Assembly (NCBI GenBank): GCA_025463305.1 | Contig: JAOBWK010000043.1 | Coordinates: 1 to 59,469, forward strand | Length of the DNA: 59,469 nucleotides | From: Ilumatobacteraceae bacterium | GTDB taxonomy: Bacteria; Actinomycetota; Acidimicrobiia; Acidimicrobiales; Ilumatobacteraceae | Direction of reading: 5' to 3' | Shown here: positions 25,536 to 33,974 of the stretch, piece after piece | Layout of the letters: every line of letters begins with the position of its first letter | Position numbering within the stretch: the stretch's first letter is position 1 | Program-made: the position numbers and the translations under genes | Notes under the pieces: model-generated | The model's input: the letters and a program-made list of their open reading frames with translations, nothing else | Database searches by the model: none | Told to the model about the DNA's origin: nothing

Positions 25536-26060
25536 GTGACAGTCATCGTGGAAGACAGCCGGATGGTCGACGAGAGGCGGGACGGGCCGTTCGATCTCGA
25601 GTTCTTCTACGACCCCAGCTGCCCGTCGGCGTGGCAGACCTTCAGCACGATCCGGCGGGTGAGCGCGGTCCGCACCATCGATGTCGGTTGGCGGTTCCTG
25701 TCCCTCGAACGCATCGATGCCGGCGTCGAGCTGAGCGCGGCAGCCCGCCAGGCGCGTGCGTCGAGCCTGCGCATCCAACGCATCGCGGCTGCCGTGCGCG
25801 ACGAGGCCGGTCACGGTGCGGTGGGCGCGCTCTACGAGGCGATCGGCGAGCGAGTGTGGGCTCGACCGGCGTCCGCCGACACCGTGGCGCAGTTCGTCAG
25901 CGGTGTGACGAGCCTCGACCTGGCCGAGCTGCTGACGAGCCTCGGCCTGCGAGCGGACCTGGCGCTCGCCGCTGACGATGCCGCCGCGGATCCGCTGATC
26001 TTCGCCGAGAGCGACGAAGCGTTCCGGCGCGCGGCGCGTCGTCCCGGCCTGCGCGCCTGA
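25536..26060 (+). CDS. DsbA-like thioredoxin-fold protein, short and single-Cys
   Basis: 174 aa. FFYDPSCPSAWQTFSTIRRV matches the N-terminal strand and active-site helix of the DsbA group that includes the mycothiol-dependent reductase Rv2466c, but the usual CPWC is CPSA, leaving one Cys. The helical insert follows normally. The C-terminal part with the cis-Pro strand is missing or very short (Rv2466c is about 207 aa), so a classical dithiol reaction is unlikely; a mycothiol-adduct role is conceivable. The frame opens at 25506. I choose GTG 25536 because TAACTT (25523-25528) lies 7 nt before it. Confidence 0.7.
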   Translation: MTVIVEDSRMVDERRDGPFDLEFFYDPSCPSAWQTFSTIRRVSAVRTIDVGWRFLSLERIDAGVELSAAARQARASSLRIQRIAAAVRDEAGHGAVGALYEAIGERVWARPASADTVAQFVSGVTSLDLAELLTSLGLRADLALAADDAAADPLIFAESDEAFRRAARRPGLRA

Positions 26061-26133
26061 TCCGGGACCTTCGACACGAGCGTCCGGACGCGCCTGGGCC
26101 GTAACATCGAGCAACACGTTCGAGGAGCACGAG

Positions 26134-27036
26134 ATGACGACATCGACATCGACGGACTGGAAGGTCGAGAAGTTGACGAGTGGCATCGGTGCCGAGCTCG
26201 TCGGGGGCGATCTGCGCGATCGCCCGGACCCGTCGTGGCTGCTCGATCAGCTGCACGAGCACCTCGTGCTCGTCGTGCGCGACCAGCAGGTGAGCCACGC
26301 GGATCAGGTCGCGCTGGCCCGCCAGCTCGGCCAACCGACACCGGCACATCCCGTCGTGCCGGGCCATCCCGATCATCCCGAGATCCTCGAGCTCGACGGC
26401 GCGAACGGCGGCCGAAACGCTCGCTGGCACACCGATGTCACGTTCACCGCCACACCGCCGGCCGCGTCGATCCTGGTCGCCGACACGGTGCCGGCGTTCG
26501 GTGGTGACACGCTGTGGGCCGATCTCCGCACCGCGTACGAGCGGCTATCGGCGCCGATGCGCCAGCTGGTCGACGGGCTGGAAGCCGTGCACCGGATCTC
26601 GCCGCTGGCCTACTGGGGTGAGCCGTTCGACACGGCGCTCGACCGCGACGACGCCCAGCAACTGCTCGACGACGCGGCCCACGTGCCGCCGGTGATCCAC
26701 CCGGTGGTGCGGGTCCATCCCGTCACCGGCCGCCGCGCGCTGTTCGTCAACCCCGGGTTCACCACGCACATCGTCGGCATGTCGCGCATCGAGAGCGACG
26801 GCCTGCTCGACATCCTCCATCGCCACACCACCCAACCCGAGGTCACCTTCCGCCACCGCTGGCGAGCGGGCGATGTCGTGATGTGGGACAACCGCGCGAC
26901 CATGCACTACGCCACCGACGACTACGGCAGCGAGCCGCGTCGGATGCGCCGGGTGACGCTGCGCGGCACCACCACCGTCGGCCCGACGGGCGTCACGAGC
27001 CGCATCGCCGACGATCCGCGGATCGCGCTCCGCTAA
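26134..27036 (+). CDS. TauD/TfdA-family 2-oxoglutarate dioxygenase
   Basis: 300 aa Fe(II)/2-oxoglutarate dioxygenase. His99 and Asp101 (RWHTDVTF), the GGDTLWADLRTAYERLS helix, and the distal His in TMHYATDDYG with the following Arg pair (RRMRRVTLRG) complete the site. TauD proteins release sulfite from taurine, but the family also acts on alkyl sulfates, herbicides and amino acids, so the substrate is open. GAGGAG precedes ATG 26134 and TAACAT (26102-26107) is a likely -10 element with a leader of about 20 nt. Confidence 0.92.
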   Translation: MTTSTSTDWKVEKLTSGIGAELVGGDLRDRPDPSWLLDQLHEHLVLVVRDQQVSHADQVALARQLGQPTPAHPVVPGHPDHPEILELDGANGGRNARWHTDVTFTATPPAASILVADTVPAFGGDTLWADLRTAYERLSAPMRQLVDGLEAVHRISPLAYWGEPFDTALDRDDAQQLLDDAAHVPPVIHPVVRVHPVTGRRALFVNPGFTTHIVGMSRIESDGLLDILHRHTTQPEVTFRHRWRAGDVVMWDNRATMHYATDDYGSEPRRMRRVTLRGTTTVGPTGVTSRIADDPRIALR

Positions 27037-27058
27037 TCGCGGAGCATCACAGGAGGCG

Positions 27059-28075
27059 ATGCCGGTGGAGGTGGACGTGGTGCACCGCGTCGCGGCGCGT
27101 GTGGGCCTGGTCGGCAACCCGTCGGACGGGTTCGGCGGCGCCGTGCTCGGCACGATCGTGCCCGGCCTGAGCGCGTCCGTGACTGCGCGGGCCGCCGACG
27201 GCATCGTCATCGCCGGTCCCGATATGAGCGAGCGGTGGTCATCCCTCCGCGAGTGGCTCGACGGCATCGCCCCGCACGACAGCCACGGATCCGACGGGGG
27301 ACAACGGATCATCAGTGCGTCGCTGTGGACCCTCGTCGAGCACCTCCGGTGGATGCGCCCAGAGGCTCCGGAGCGGGGCGCAGCGGTGTCGTGGCGAACC
27401 GACATCCCGATCTCGGTGGGCCTGGCCGGTTCGAGCGCACTGGCCGTCGGCACGATCGGCGCCGTCGCCGAGTGCTGGGGGATCACGCTGGATCCCCGGG
27501 TCTGTGCGGCACTCGCGCTGTCCGCTGAGCGCGACGTGCTCGGCATCGCCGCCGGATGGCAGGACCGCATCGTCCAGGCCTTCGGCTGCACCGTCCTCGT
27601 CGACGCATTGACCATGGGCGACGTGGACGGTGTGGCGGTCCCGGCGGTGCACGCGGTCGCCGCTCCGGTCGGCGGCTCGACGCGGGTCCGGCTCGTGGTC
27701 GGTTGGCACGCCGGATCGGGATCGTCCTCCGACGACTACCACGCACCGCTCCAACGCGATCCCGGCTCGTTGGCGCTGCCGATGACCGAGCTGGCAGCGC
27801 TGGCACGGGCCGCGACCGTGAGCCTCGAGCACGGCGATGTCGACGCCTTCGCGGCCGCCGTCGACGAAGGTTGGCGGATCCGTCAGGCGTGCGTGCCGCT
27901 CAGGCCCGATCACACAGCGATCGTCGAGTGCGTGCGCGCCGCCGGCGTCGCCGCGACGACGCCCGGCTCCGGCGGATCGGTCGTGGCCGTGTGCCACGAC
28001 GCCGGCGAGGTCGACCGGGTCCGCGACGTCCTCCGGTCGGCCGGCTGCGAGGCCGTGGACGTGGGCATCACCTGA
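27059..28075 (+). CDS. GHMP kinase, glucuronokinase-like
   Basis: 338 aa. The three GHMP motifs are present: RVGLVGNPSDGFGG at about 12-25, the phosphate loop VGLAGSSALAVG at about 120-131, and TPGSGGSVVAVC at about 300-311. The GNPSDGFGG form of motif 1 resembles plant glucuronokinase and related sugar-1-kinases more than homoserine or mevalonate kinases. It would phosphorylate a small hydroxylated substrate with ATP. AGGAGG stands 4 nt before ATG 27059. It follows the TauD gene by 22 bp and may share its transcript. Confidence 0.85.
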   Translation: MPVEVDVVHRVAARVGLVGNPSDGFGGAVLGTIVPGLSASVTARAADGIVIAGPDMSERWSSLREWLDGIAPHDSHGSDGGQRIISASLWTLVEHLRWMRPEAPERGAAVSWRTDIPISVGLAGSSALAVGTIGAVAECWGITLDPRVCAALALSAERDVLGIAAGWQDRIVQAFGCTVLVDALTMGDVDGVAVPAVHAVAAPVGGSTRVRLVVGWHAGSGSSSDDYHAPLQRDPGSLALPMTELAALARAATVSLEHGDVDAFAAAVDEGWRIRQACVPLRPDHTAIVECVRAAGVAATTPGSGGSVVAVCHDAGEVDRVRDVLRSAGCEAVDVGIT

Positions 28076-28118
28076 CGTCGATCGGCCAGCGACGGGCCGC
28101 CGCACCTCACGCACACGG

Positions 28119-28958
28119 TCAGTCGGTGTCGCGCCGGCCGAGGAGTGCCGTGCCGATCGCGACGACGGCCAGCGTGTAGGCGCAGAACAGCAGCGCGTCC
28201 TGGGGCCTGGACAAAGCAGCGGCCGTCGTGCGTGCGCTGTCGCCGGCGGTCTTGATGCCGAGCATCCCCGTGGCTGCGCTGAACGGGAGGAAGCGGGACA
28301 GCGTCGGTGGTGCGAAGCCTTTGATCAGGTTCTCGACGACGAGCGCCCAGACCAGCAGGGTGGTCGTGGCAGCCGCGCTGTGGCGGATGATCAGGCCGAC
28401 GCCGAGGCCGAACACCGGTGCGAGCGTCGTGAGCAGGAGTCCCCACAGCGCCGTGGCCGACGCACCCGACGTGTCTCCCGCTCTGAGGCCGCCGACGACG
28501 GCGCCGCCGAACCCGGCGGCCATGCCGGCGATGCCCATCGCGAGGCCCAGACCGGCACCGACGAGCGCCTTGGCGGCGACGATGACCCAGCGCGCCGGTT
28601 GTGCGGCCACGGCGGTGGCCAGGATGCCGTGCTGCACCTCGGAGGTGAACAGCAGCGTGCCCATCACGGTGGCCAGCACGGTGGTGAGCCACGTCGAGAA
28701 GATGAAGGTCTGCCCGATCGTGAAGCGCAGATGGGTGTCCGGATCCGTCTTCACGAACGTGGCGAGGATCCACGAGAGCAGGACGCCGATGACGACGGTG
28801 GCTGCGATGATCGCGGGGGTCGAGCGCAGGGATCGCAGCTTGATCCATTCGCTGCGGATGGCGGCGGGGATGCCGGCGATGTCGTCGCGGTGGTCACGGG
28901 TCTGCGGTGTCGCTGTGGGGCGGCAGACCGCCCGGGTCGGTGTGGTGATGATGGTCAT
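28119..28958 (-). CDS. ABC transporter permease
   Basis: About 279 aa with six hydrophobic segments and the AIRSEWIKLRSLRSTP amphipathic lead-in typical of ABC-2 type exporter permeases. ATG 28958 is chosen over the longer opening at 29009 because GAAGGAAC precedes it. It follows the ATPase gene at 53 bp and forms an exporter with it. The substrate is unknown; such pairs often export lipids, peptides or antibiotics. Confidence 0.88.
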   Translation of the reverse strand: MTIITTPTRAVCRPTATPQTRDHRDDIAGIPAAIRSEWIKLRSLRSTPAIIAATVVIGVLLSWILATFVKTDPDTHLRFTIGQTFIFSTWLTTVLATVMGTLLFTSEVQHGILATAVAAQPARWVIVAAKALVGAGLGLAMGIAGMAAGFGGAVVGGLRAGDTSGASATALWGLLLTTLAPVFGLGVGLIIRHSAAATTTLLVWALVVENLIKGFAPPTLSRFLPFSAATGMLGIKTAGDSARTTAAALSRPQDALLFCAYTLAVVAIGTALLGRRDTD

Positions 28959-29010
28959 GGGGTTGTTCCTTCTGGTCGGCGTGCTGGAGTCGGGCAGGTG
29001 GGTGCGCATG

Positions 29011-29913
29011 TCAGCGCGCGGCGAACTCGGCGGTGGCGCCGGTCAGCTCGAGGAGGATCGCTTCGAGCGAACGGCGGGTCTCGCTGATCTCGGTGATCTG
29101 GATGCGGTGGTCGAACGCGATCTGGGAGACCGCCGCAGTGGTGGTTCCGTGGGCGGACAGCTGCGCGCCGTCGGCATCGACGTCGACGGCGATGCCGAGT
29201 CGATCGAGCAGCGCACCGAGCTCTGCCGTCCGTGATGTGCGGACGGCGACCGTGGACTCGCCGCGGGCCAGTGTGGTCTCGAGCGGTTCGGCGGCCAGAA
29301 GCCTGCCGCCGCCGACCACCACGAGGTCATCCGCGAACATCGCCAGTTCGGCGATGAGATGGCTCGACACGAACACCGTGCCGCCGTTGTCGGCGAACCG
29401 GGTGAGCGCGTTGCGCAGCCAGCGGATGCCATCGGGATCGAGCCCGTTCGACGGCTCGTCCAGGAGGAGCACCTCGGGCTCGCCGAGCAGCGCGCCGGCG
29501 AGGGCGAGGCGCTGGCGCATGCCGAGCGAGAAGCCACCGGCGCGCTGGTCGGCGGCGGAATCGAGTCCGACTTCGTCGAGCACAGCGTCGACCCGTCGGG
29601 CGGGGATGCCGCCGAGTGCTGCGGCAGCGTGGAGGTGGTTCCGCGCCGTGCGCCCGGGGTGCATCGCGCGTGCGTCGAGCACCGATCCGACGATGCGGGC
29701 GGGATGGCGGAGGTGGCCGTAGTCGACCCCGCAGTAGCGCACGGTGCCGCCGTCGGGCCGGGTGAGCCCGACCATCATCCGCATCGTCGTCGACTTGCCG
29801 GCGCCGTTCGGCCCGACGAACCCGGTGACGCGGCCGGCGACGACCTCGAAGGTCAGCGCATCGACGGCGACTCGTCGGCCGTACTGCTTGGTGAGTGATG
29901 AGATCGTGATCAT
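29011..29913 (-). CDS. ABC transporter ATP-binding protein
   Basis: 300 aa single nucleotide-binding domain: Walker A GPNGAGKST at 34-42, signature FSLGMRQRLALAGALLG, Walker B LLLDEPSNGLDPDG, and the switch His in VFVSSHLIAELAMFADD. A C-terminal extension of about 80 residues is of the kind found in CcmA/DrrA-type exporters. Its ATG overlaps the end of the upstream 88-aa gene by 4 bp. Order on the transcript: small protein, ATPase, permease. Confidence 0.93.
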   Translation of the reverse strand: MITISSLTKQYGRRVAVDALTFEVVAGRVTGFVGPNGAGKSTTMRMMVGLTRPDGGTVRYCGVDYGHLRHPARIVGSVLDARAMHPGRTARNHLHAAAALGGIPARRVDAVLDEVGLDSAADQRAGGFSLGMRQRLALAGALLGEPEVLLLDEPSNGLDPDGIRWLRNALTRFADNGGTVFVSSHLIAELAMFADDLVVVGGGRLLAAEPLETTLARGESTVAVRTSRTAELGALLDRLGIAVDVDADGAQLSAHGTTTAAVSQIAFDHRIQITEISETRRSLEAILLELTGATAEFAAR

Positions 29914-30176
29914 GGTTGGTTGCTCGATTCCGTGTTGGTTGCGGGATGGTTGGTCGATGGACGGTCGGTCATCGGGGCGATCGACACCAGCTCGGCGTTC
30001 ACCGACGTCAGGTGGGCGACGATCCCGTGGAGGTGGGCGGCATCGCGAACCTCGCCGACGAGACGGGTGACGCCGGCGGCCGTGTGGTCGACGGCGAAGT
30101 CGTGGAGCATCGGCTGCAGGAAGCGGGCGCTGGCTCGTCCCCTGATGACGATCTCGTAGGTGGTCGGGGAGGTCAT
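29910..30176 (-). CDS. Small protein co-encoded with ABC exporter (88 aa)
   Basis: First gene of the exporter operon. TYEIVIRGRASARFLQPML and the following alternation of strands and helices (GVTRLVGEVRDAAHLHGIVAHL) suggest one compact alpha/beta, possibly ACT-like or ferredoxin-like, domain. The C-terminal 20 residues are low-complexity and lie over the ATPase start. I associate this family with ABC/LuxR loci in actinomycetes but know no function. GGGGAGA lies 10 nt before the ATG. Confidence 0.75.
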   Translation of the reverse strand: MTSPTTYEIVIRGRASARFLQPMLHDFAVDHTAAGVTRLVGEVRDAAHLHGIVAHLTSVNAELVSIAPMTDRPSTNHPATNTESSNQP

Positions 30177-30228
30177 GGGCCCACCATCTCCCCGACGAGG
30201 GTGGCTGCGCCTCACCTGATCGGCCATC

Positions 30229-30257
30229 TCACCCGGGTGATCCGTTCGCTGTAGGGT
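30229..30257 (+). promoter_or_regulatory. LuxR/MalT-like promoter with TCACCCGGGTGA dyad
   Basis: The 12-bp perfect palindrome TCACCCGGGTGA (30229-30240) occupies the -35 region of a probable leaderless promoter whose -10 is TAGGGT (30252-30257), 6 nt before ATG 30264. It lies in the 87-bp spacer shared with the exporter operon, so a bound regulator could control both directions. Confidence 0.45.
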
Positions 30258-30263
30258 CCGCCG

Positions 30264-32477
30264 ATGAGCGGCGATCACGGGCAGGGGATCGCGGCGACGA
30301 AGCTGCAGCCGCCGATGTCGCCCTCCCGTCTGGTGGAACGGTCGCGCCTGAACGATCTCCTCGATGACAGCGTCGCCCGAGGCGTTCCGCTGCTGCTCGT
30401 CAGCGCGCCAGCGGGCTCGGGCAAGTCGACGCTCGTCGCATCCTGGGCGAACGGCTGCGGCCGACCGGTGGTGTGGCTGCAGGTCGACGACGGTGACTCC
30501 GACCCGGCTGCGTTCTGGTCATCGCTCGTGGCCGCGATCGGCCGATGCCGCCCGGCTCTCGCAGCCGTGGTCGGACCACTGGCGATCGGCTCGCAGGGCG
30601 ACGACCGGGTGGTCGTCCCGGCGATCGTCAACGCAGTGCTCGCCGAGCCCGAACCGCTGCTCGTGGTCATCGACGACTACCACCTCGTCGACAACCCGAG
30701 CGTGCATCGGGGCATGGAGCGGCTGATCGACCTCTGCCCGCCACAGCTCACGCTGGTCGTGTCCACCCGTGTCGATCCGCCCCTGCGCCTCGGGCGGATG
30801 CGCGTGCGCAACCGCATCACGGAGATCCGCGCCGAGCACCTCCGGTTCGCGGCCGACGAGGCCTCGACCCTCCTCGGTGCCGCCGGAGCGGCGTTGTCGC
30901 CGCAACGGCTCGACGAGCTGTGTGCGCGCACCGAGGGCTGGGCCGCCGGCCTCGTCCTCGCCGGCCTGTCACTCGATCGGGCGGAGGACCCGGATCGGTT
31001 CGTGGACGCCTTCCGGGGTGACGACCAGCTGGTCGTCAGCTACCTCACCGATGAGCTGCTCGACGCGATGGGCGCCGGCGATCGGCAGCGACTGCTCGAG
31101 ACGTCGGTGCTCGACCACTTGACGGGACCGCTGATCGATGCCGTCACGGGGTCGTCGGACGGCTCGCGCTGGCTGGCCGACATCGCCGGCCGCAACCAGC
31201 TCGTGATCGGCCTCGACAGCCGGGGCGAGTGGTTCCGCTACCACCACTTGCTCCGCGACCTGCTCGTGCTCGAGGCGCAACGCTCGATGCCGGACGCCCT
31301 CGCCGAACTGCACCACCGGGCCGCCGGATGGTTCGCCGCGCGCGACGATCCCAGCCGCGCGGTCGCGCACCACCTGGCCGCCGGCGACACCGGCGCGGCG
31401 ATCCAACTGATGCGCCTCGTCGGGCCCAACCTGCTCGGGCTGGGGCAGGTGCGCACGCTTCGCTCGTTGCTGGAGCAGATCGGCCCGGCTGCGGCCACCG
31501 ACCCTGCCTGCGCGCTCGGCTGGGGATGGTGCGAGTACCTGTCGAGCCGCTACGCCGCGGCGCAGCACTGGCTCGACCTCGCGATGGCGATCGCTCCACC
31601 GGACTTCGATCCGCTGATCGCCGCGCCACTGCGGATCAACGTCGCCCTCGGACGCGGCGACGTCGCGTCGGCCCTGAGCACTGCTCGGCTGATCACCGCC
31701 GCCGGCGACCTGTGGGATCGACCGGCCGAGCTGGCCACGGCCGTCGGTGGTGCCTACACATGGGCCGGCCTGGCCGCCGAGGCGCGGGAGGTGCTGCCGG
31801 TGGCCGTCGCCAGGTCCACGGTGGAGCGACGCCGCACGGCCAATGTCCTCGCGCTGATCTACCTGGCGATCACCGAGATCGAGCGTGGAGACGCCGCGGC
31901 CGCCCGCGCCGCATCCGTCGAGGCGGTGTCGACGGCCGAGTCGTTCGGCCTCGCCAACTACCACGGCGTCGCGCCGGCGTTCGCGATCCGGGGTCGAACT
32001 GCGCCCGACCCGGAGGAGGCCCGGCTCGACGTCGGTCACGCGGCGCAACTCGCCCGTCGAGCCACGACAGATCTCGGCCTGGCCTACGTCCTGACGACGT
32101 GCGGTGACACGCTGCTCGACCTCGGCGACGACGCGGGCATCGCGCTCCTGGTCGAGGCGCGGCATGGCATCGATCGCTGCGTCGACCCGGGTGTTGCCGG
32201 TCGATACCTGGCACGCGCCGAGTCGCGGCATCACGTCGGCGCGCTGCCAGGGCGCCCGCCGGTGCGGGCGACGGCAGCACCGTCGCACGATCTCACCGAG
32301 CGAGAGCTCGCCGTGCTGCGCTTCCTGCCGACCACGCTCTCCCAGCGAGACATCGCGACCGAGCTCTACGTCTCGCTCAACACCGTGAAGACGCACTGCA
32401 GCGCGATCTTCCGCAAGCTCCAGGTCAGCGATCGCAAGAGCGCGGTGCAGGCCGCCCGCGACGTGCAGCTCCTCTGA
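30264..32477 (+). CDS. MalT/AcoK-like large LuxR-family regulator
   Basis: 737 aa. An STAND-type ATPase N-terminus has its P-loop APAGSGKST near residues 48-56 and Walker B LLVVIDDYH near 130-138. A winged-helix and TPR-like helical region follows (about 300-650). A C-terminal LuxR HTH ends the protein (LTERELAVLRFLPTTLSQRD, then YVSLNTVKTHCSAIFRKLQV). Such proteins are signal- and ATP-dependent activators. It is divergent from an ABC exporter operon, the obvious target. ATG 30264 has no Shine-Dalgarno but has TAGGGT 6 nt upstream. It converges with the Lrp gene with a 2-bp gap. Confidence 0.93.
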   Translation: MSGDHGQGIAATKLQPPMSPSRLVERSRLNDLLDDSVARGVPLLLVSAPAGSGKSTLVASWANGCGRPVVWLQVDDGDSDPAAFWSSLVAAIGRCRPALAAVVGPLAIGSQGDDRVVVPAIVNAVLAEPEPLLVVIDDYHLVDNPSVHRGMERLIDLCPPQLTLVVSTRVDPPLRLGRMRVRNRITEIRAEHLRFAADEASTLLGAAGAALSPQRLDELCARTEGWAAGLVLAGLSLDRAEDPDRFVDAFRGDDQLVVSYLTDELLDAMGAGDRQRLLETSVLDHLTGPLIDAVTGSSDGSRWLADIAGRNQLVIGLDSRGEWFRYHHLLRDLLVLEAQRSMPDALAELHHRAAGWFAARDDPSRAVAHHLAAGDTGAAIQLMRLVGPNLLGLGQVRTLRSLLEQIGPAAATDPACALGWGWCEYLSSRYAAAQHWLDLAMAIAPPDFDPLIAAPLRINVALGRGDVASALSTARLITAAGDLWDRPAELATAVGGAYTWAGLAAEAREVLPVAVARSTVERRRTANVLALIYLAITEIERGDAAAARAASVEAVSTAESFGLANYHGVAPAFAIRGRTAPDPEEARLDVGHAAQLARRATTDLGLAYVLTTCGDTLLDLGDDAGIALLVEARHGIDRCVDPGVAGRYLARAESRHHVGALPGRPPVRATAAPSHDLTERELAVLRFLPTTLSQRDIATELYVSLNTVKTHCSAIFRKLQVSDRKSAVQAARDVQLL

Positions 32478-32479
32478 CG

Positions 32480-32944
32480 TCAGCGACGTGCCCGCATCGG
32501 CGCGGCATGGGCGCGCTTCACGGTCTTCATCGCCAGTTGCGAGGTCAGCGTCTGCACGTGGGGGAGGGACGCGAGGTGGTCCATGTACAGGCTCTCGAAC
32601 GAGGCGGCGTCGGTGGTCTCGATGCGCAGGAGGTAGTCCGGCTGGCCCATCATCCGCATCACCTCGACGACGTCGCCGAGCCGCTCGACCGCCTGCTCGA
32701 ACTCCGACAGCGATTCCCGGGTGACTTTCGACAGCGTGACCCAGACCAGTGGCTCGTACGAGCGGCCGATCGACGCCGGGTCGACGAGCGCCGTGTAGCC
32801 GCGGATCACGCCCTGCTGCTCCAGCTGCTTGACCCGGCGCAGGCACGGCGACGGGGTGAGGCCGACACGATCCGCGAGCTCGCTGTTGGTCAGCCGGGCA
32901 TTGCGCTGCAACTGGTCGATGATGGCGCGATCGATGTCATCCAC
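32480..32944 (-). CDS. Lrp/AsnC-family regulator
   Basis: 154 aa. The N-terminal HTH (IDRAIIDQLQRNARLTNSEL, then LTPSPCLRRVKQLEQQGVI) is followed by the RAM ligand domain (about 65-145) with GQPDYLLRIETTDAASFESL. Lrp proteins bind amino acids as octamers. The start is GTG 32944 with TAGCAT (complement of 32953-32958) 8 nt upstream, so probably leaderless. It is divergent from an EamA-type exporter 76 bp away, a frequent Lrp target in amino-acid export. Confidence 0.93.
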   Translation of the reverse strand: MDDIDRAIIDQLQRNARLTNSELADRVGLTPSPCLRRVKQLEQQGVIRGYTALVDPASIGRSYEPLVWVTLSKVTRESLSEFEQAVERLGDVVEVMRMMGQPDYLLRIETTDAASFESLYMDHLASLPHVQTLTSQLAMKTVKRAHAAPMRARR

Positions 32945-32976
32945 GGCAGATCATGCTACTGATCGGACCCTTCGCG

Positions 32977-32997
32977 GCACAGATCACAATCCTGTGC
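32977..32997. promoter_or_regulatory. 21-bp inverted repeat between Lrp and EamA genes
   Basis: GCACAG and CTGTGC arms with a 9-nt AT-richer centre (ATCACAATC) lie 24 bp before the EamA start and 33 bp before the Lrp start. Lrp sites have this kind of interrupted dyad with an A/T-rich core. Confidence 0.45.
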
Positions 32998-33020
32998 GGC
33001 GTGCGGAGCCGCATACTGCG

Positions 33021-33974
33021 ATGATGAACAACGACCGTCCCGGCGCCAACGCCACGATCTTCGTGCTCGTCGCGGGGGTCCTCTGCGGCACCACGGGAAC
33101 GGCCCTGACCCGCGTCGCGCCCCGTGCGTCGCCGCTGAGCGTCGGGGCGATGCGCCTCCTCATCGGCGCGATCACCCTCGCCGCGATCGCGCTGGCCGCC
33201 GGTCGCCGGCCGCGCGAGCTCGCCGGGCACACCCGCTGGCTGGCCATCGGCGCCATCGCGGTCGCGCTCTACCAGGTGTGCTTCTTCACCGGCACCACCC
33301 GCACGGGAGTTGCGCTCGCGACCGTCATCGCGCTCGGGAGCGCACCCGTCTTCGCCGGTCTCATCGACGCGACGATCCTGCGCAGGATGCCGACCGTCCG
33401 CTGGGCCGGAGGAACCGCGTTGGCGATCGGCGGCATCGCCCTCATCGCGCGCAGCCAACCGACGGCGCGCACGGACCTCGTCGGCATCATCGCCGCGCTC
33501 GGCGCAGGATTCGGATGGGCCGTCTACGCGATGATCGGCCAGCAGCGGATCCGCGCCGGTCTCGACTCGACCACCTGCATGGCCGCGATGTTCTGCGGAG
33601 GCGCCGTCCTGTCGCTGCCGTTGCTGGCCGTGGGCGACACTCGTTGGATGCCGACCGGCAGCGGCGTCGCGCTGTCGCTCTACCTCGGTGTCGTCACGAT
33701 CGGTGTCGTGTACACGTTCCTCGGCCGCGGGCTGCAGCGGTTGTCGGCCCCGACGGTCGTGACGCTCACGCTCGCCGAGCCGATGACCGCAGCCGTCCTC
33801 GCCACCGTCGTGCTGCACCAATCGATCGGCGCGGTCGGCTGGCTCGGTGTCGCCGTCGTCCTGGCCGCTCTGGTGATCACCGCCGGAAGCAGCGACGTCG
33901 GCGACGTCGAACCGGGCCAAGCGTCCGTTCAGCAGCCCGGGGTCGTCGCGATGGCCGCGGAACGGTCGTCGTAG
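33021..33974 (+). CDS. EamA/DMT-family exporter
   Basis: 317 aa with ten hydrophobic segments in two five-helix EamA repeats (about 10-145 and 150-295). Typical blocks: VLCGTTGTALTRVAP in TM1, YQVCFFTGTTRTGVALATVI after TM3-4, and APTVVTLTLAEPMTAAVLA near the end. Likely an inner-membrane exporter of amino acids or metabolites. It starts at ATG 33021; ATG 33024 is adjacent. Its last 46 bp overlap the converging HxlR gene. Probably controlled by the divergent Lrp regulator. Confidence 0.92.
   Translation: MMNNDRPGANATIFVLVAGVLCGTTGTALTRVAPRASPLSVGAMRLLIGAITLAAIALAAGRRPRELAGHTRWLAIGAIAVALYQVCFFTGTTRTGVALATVIALGSAPVFAGLIDATILRRMPTVRWAGGTALAIGGIALIARSQPTARTDLVGIIAALGAGFGWAVYAMIGQQRIRAGLDSTTCMAAMFCGGAVLSLPLLAVGDTRWMPTGSGVALSLYLGVVTIGVVYTFLGRGLQRLSAPTVVTLTLAEPMTAAVLATVVLHQSIGAVGWLGVAVVLAALVITAGSSDVGDVEPGQASVQQPGVVAMAAERSS

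Noticed and set aside
26064..26077. DosR-like box GGGACCTTCGACAC before the TauD gene
   Set aside because: It fits 10 of 11 fixed bases, but it is single, is not near dormancy-type genes, and such matches are expected by chance in this composition.
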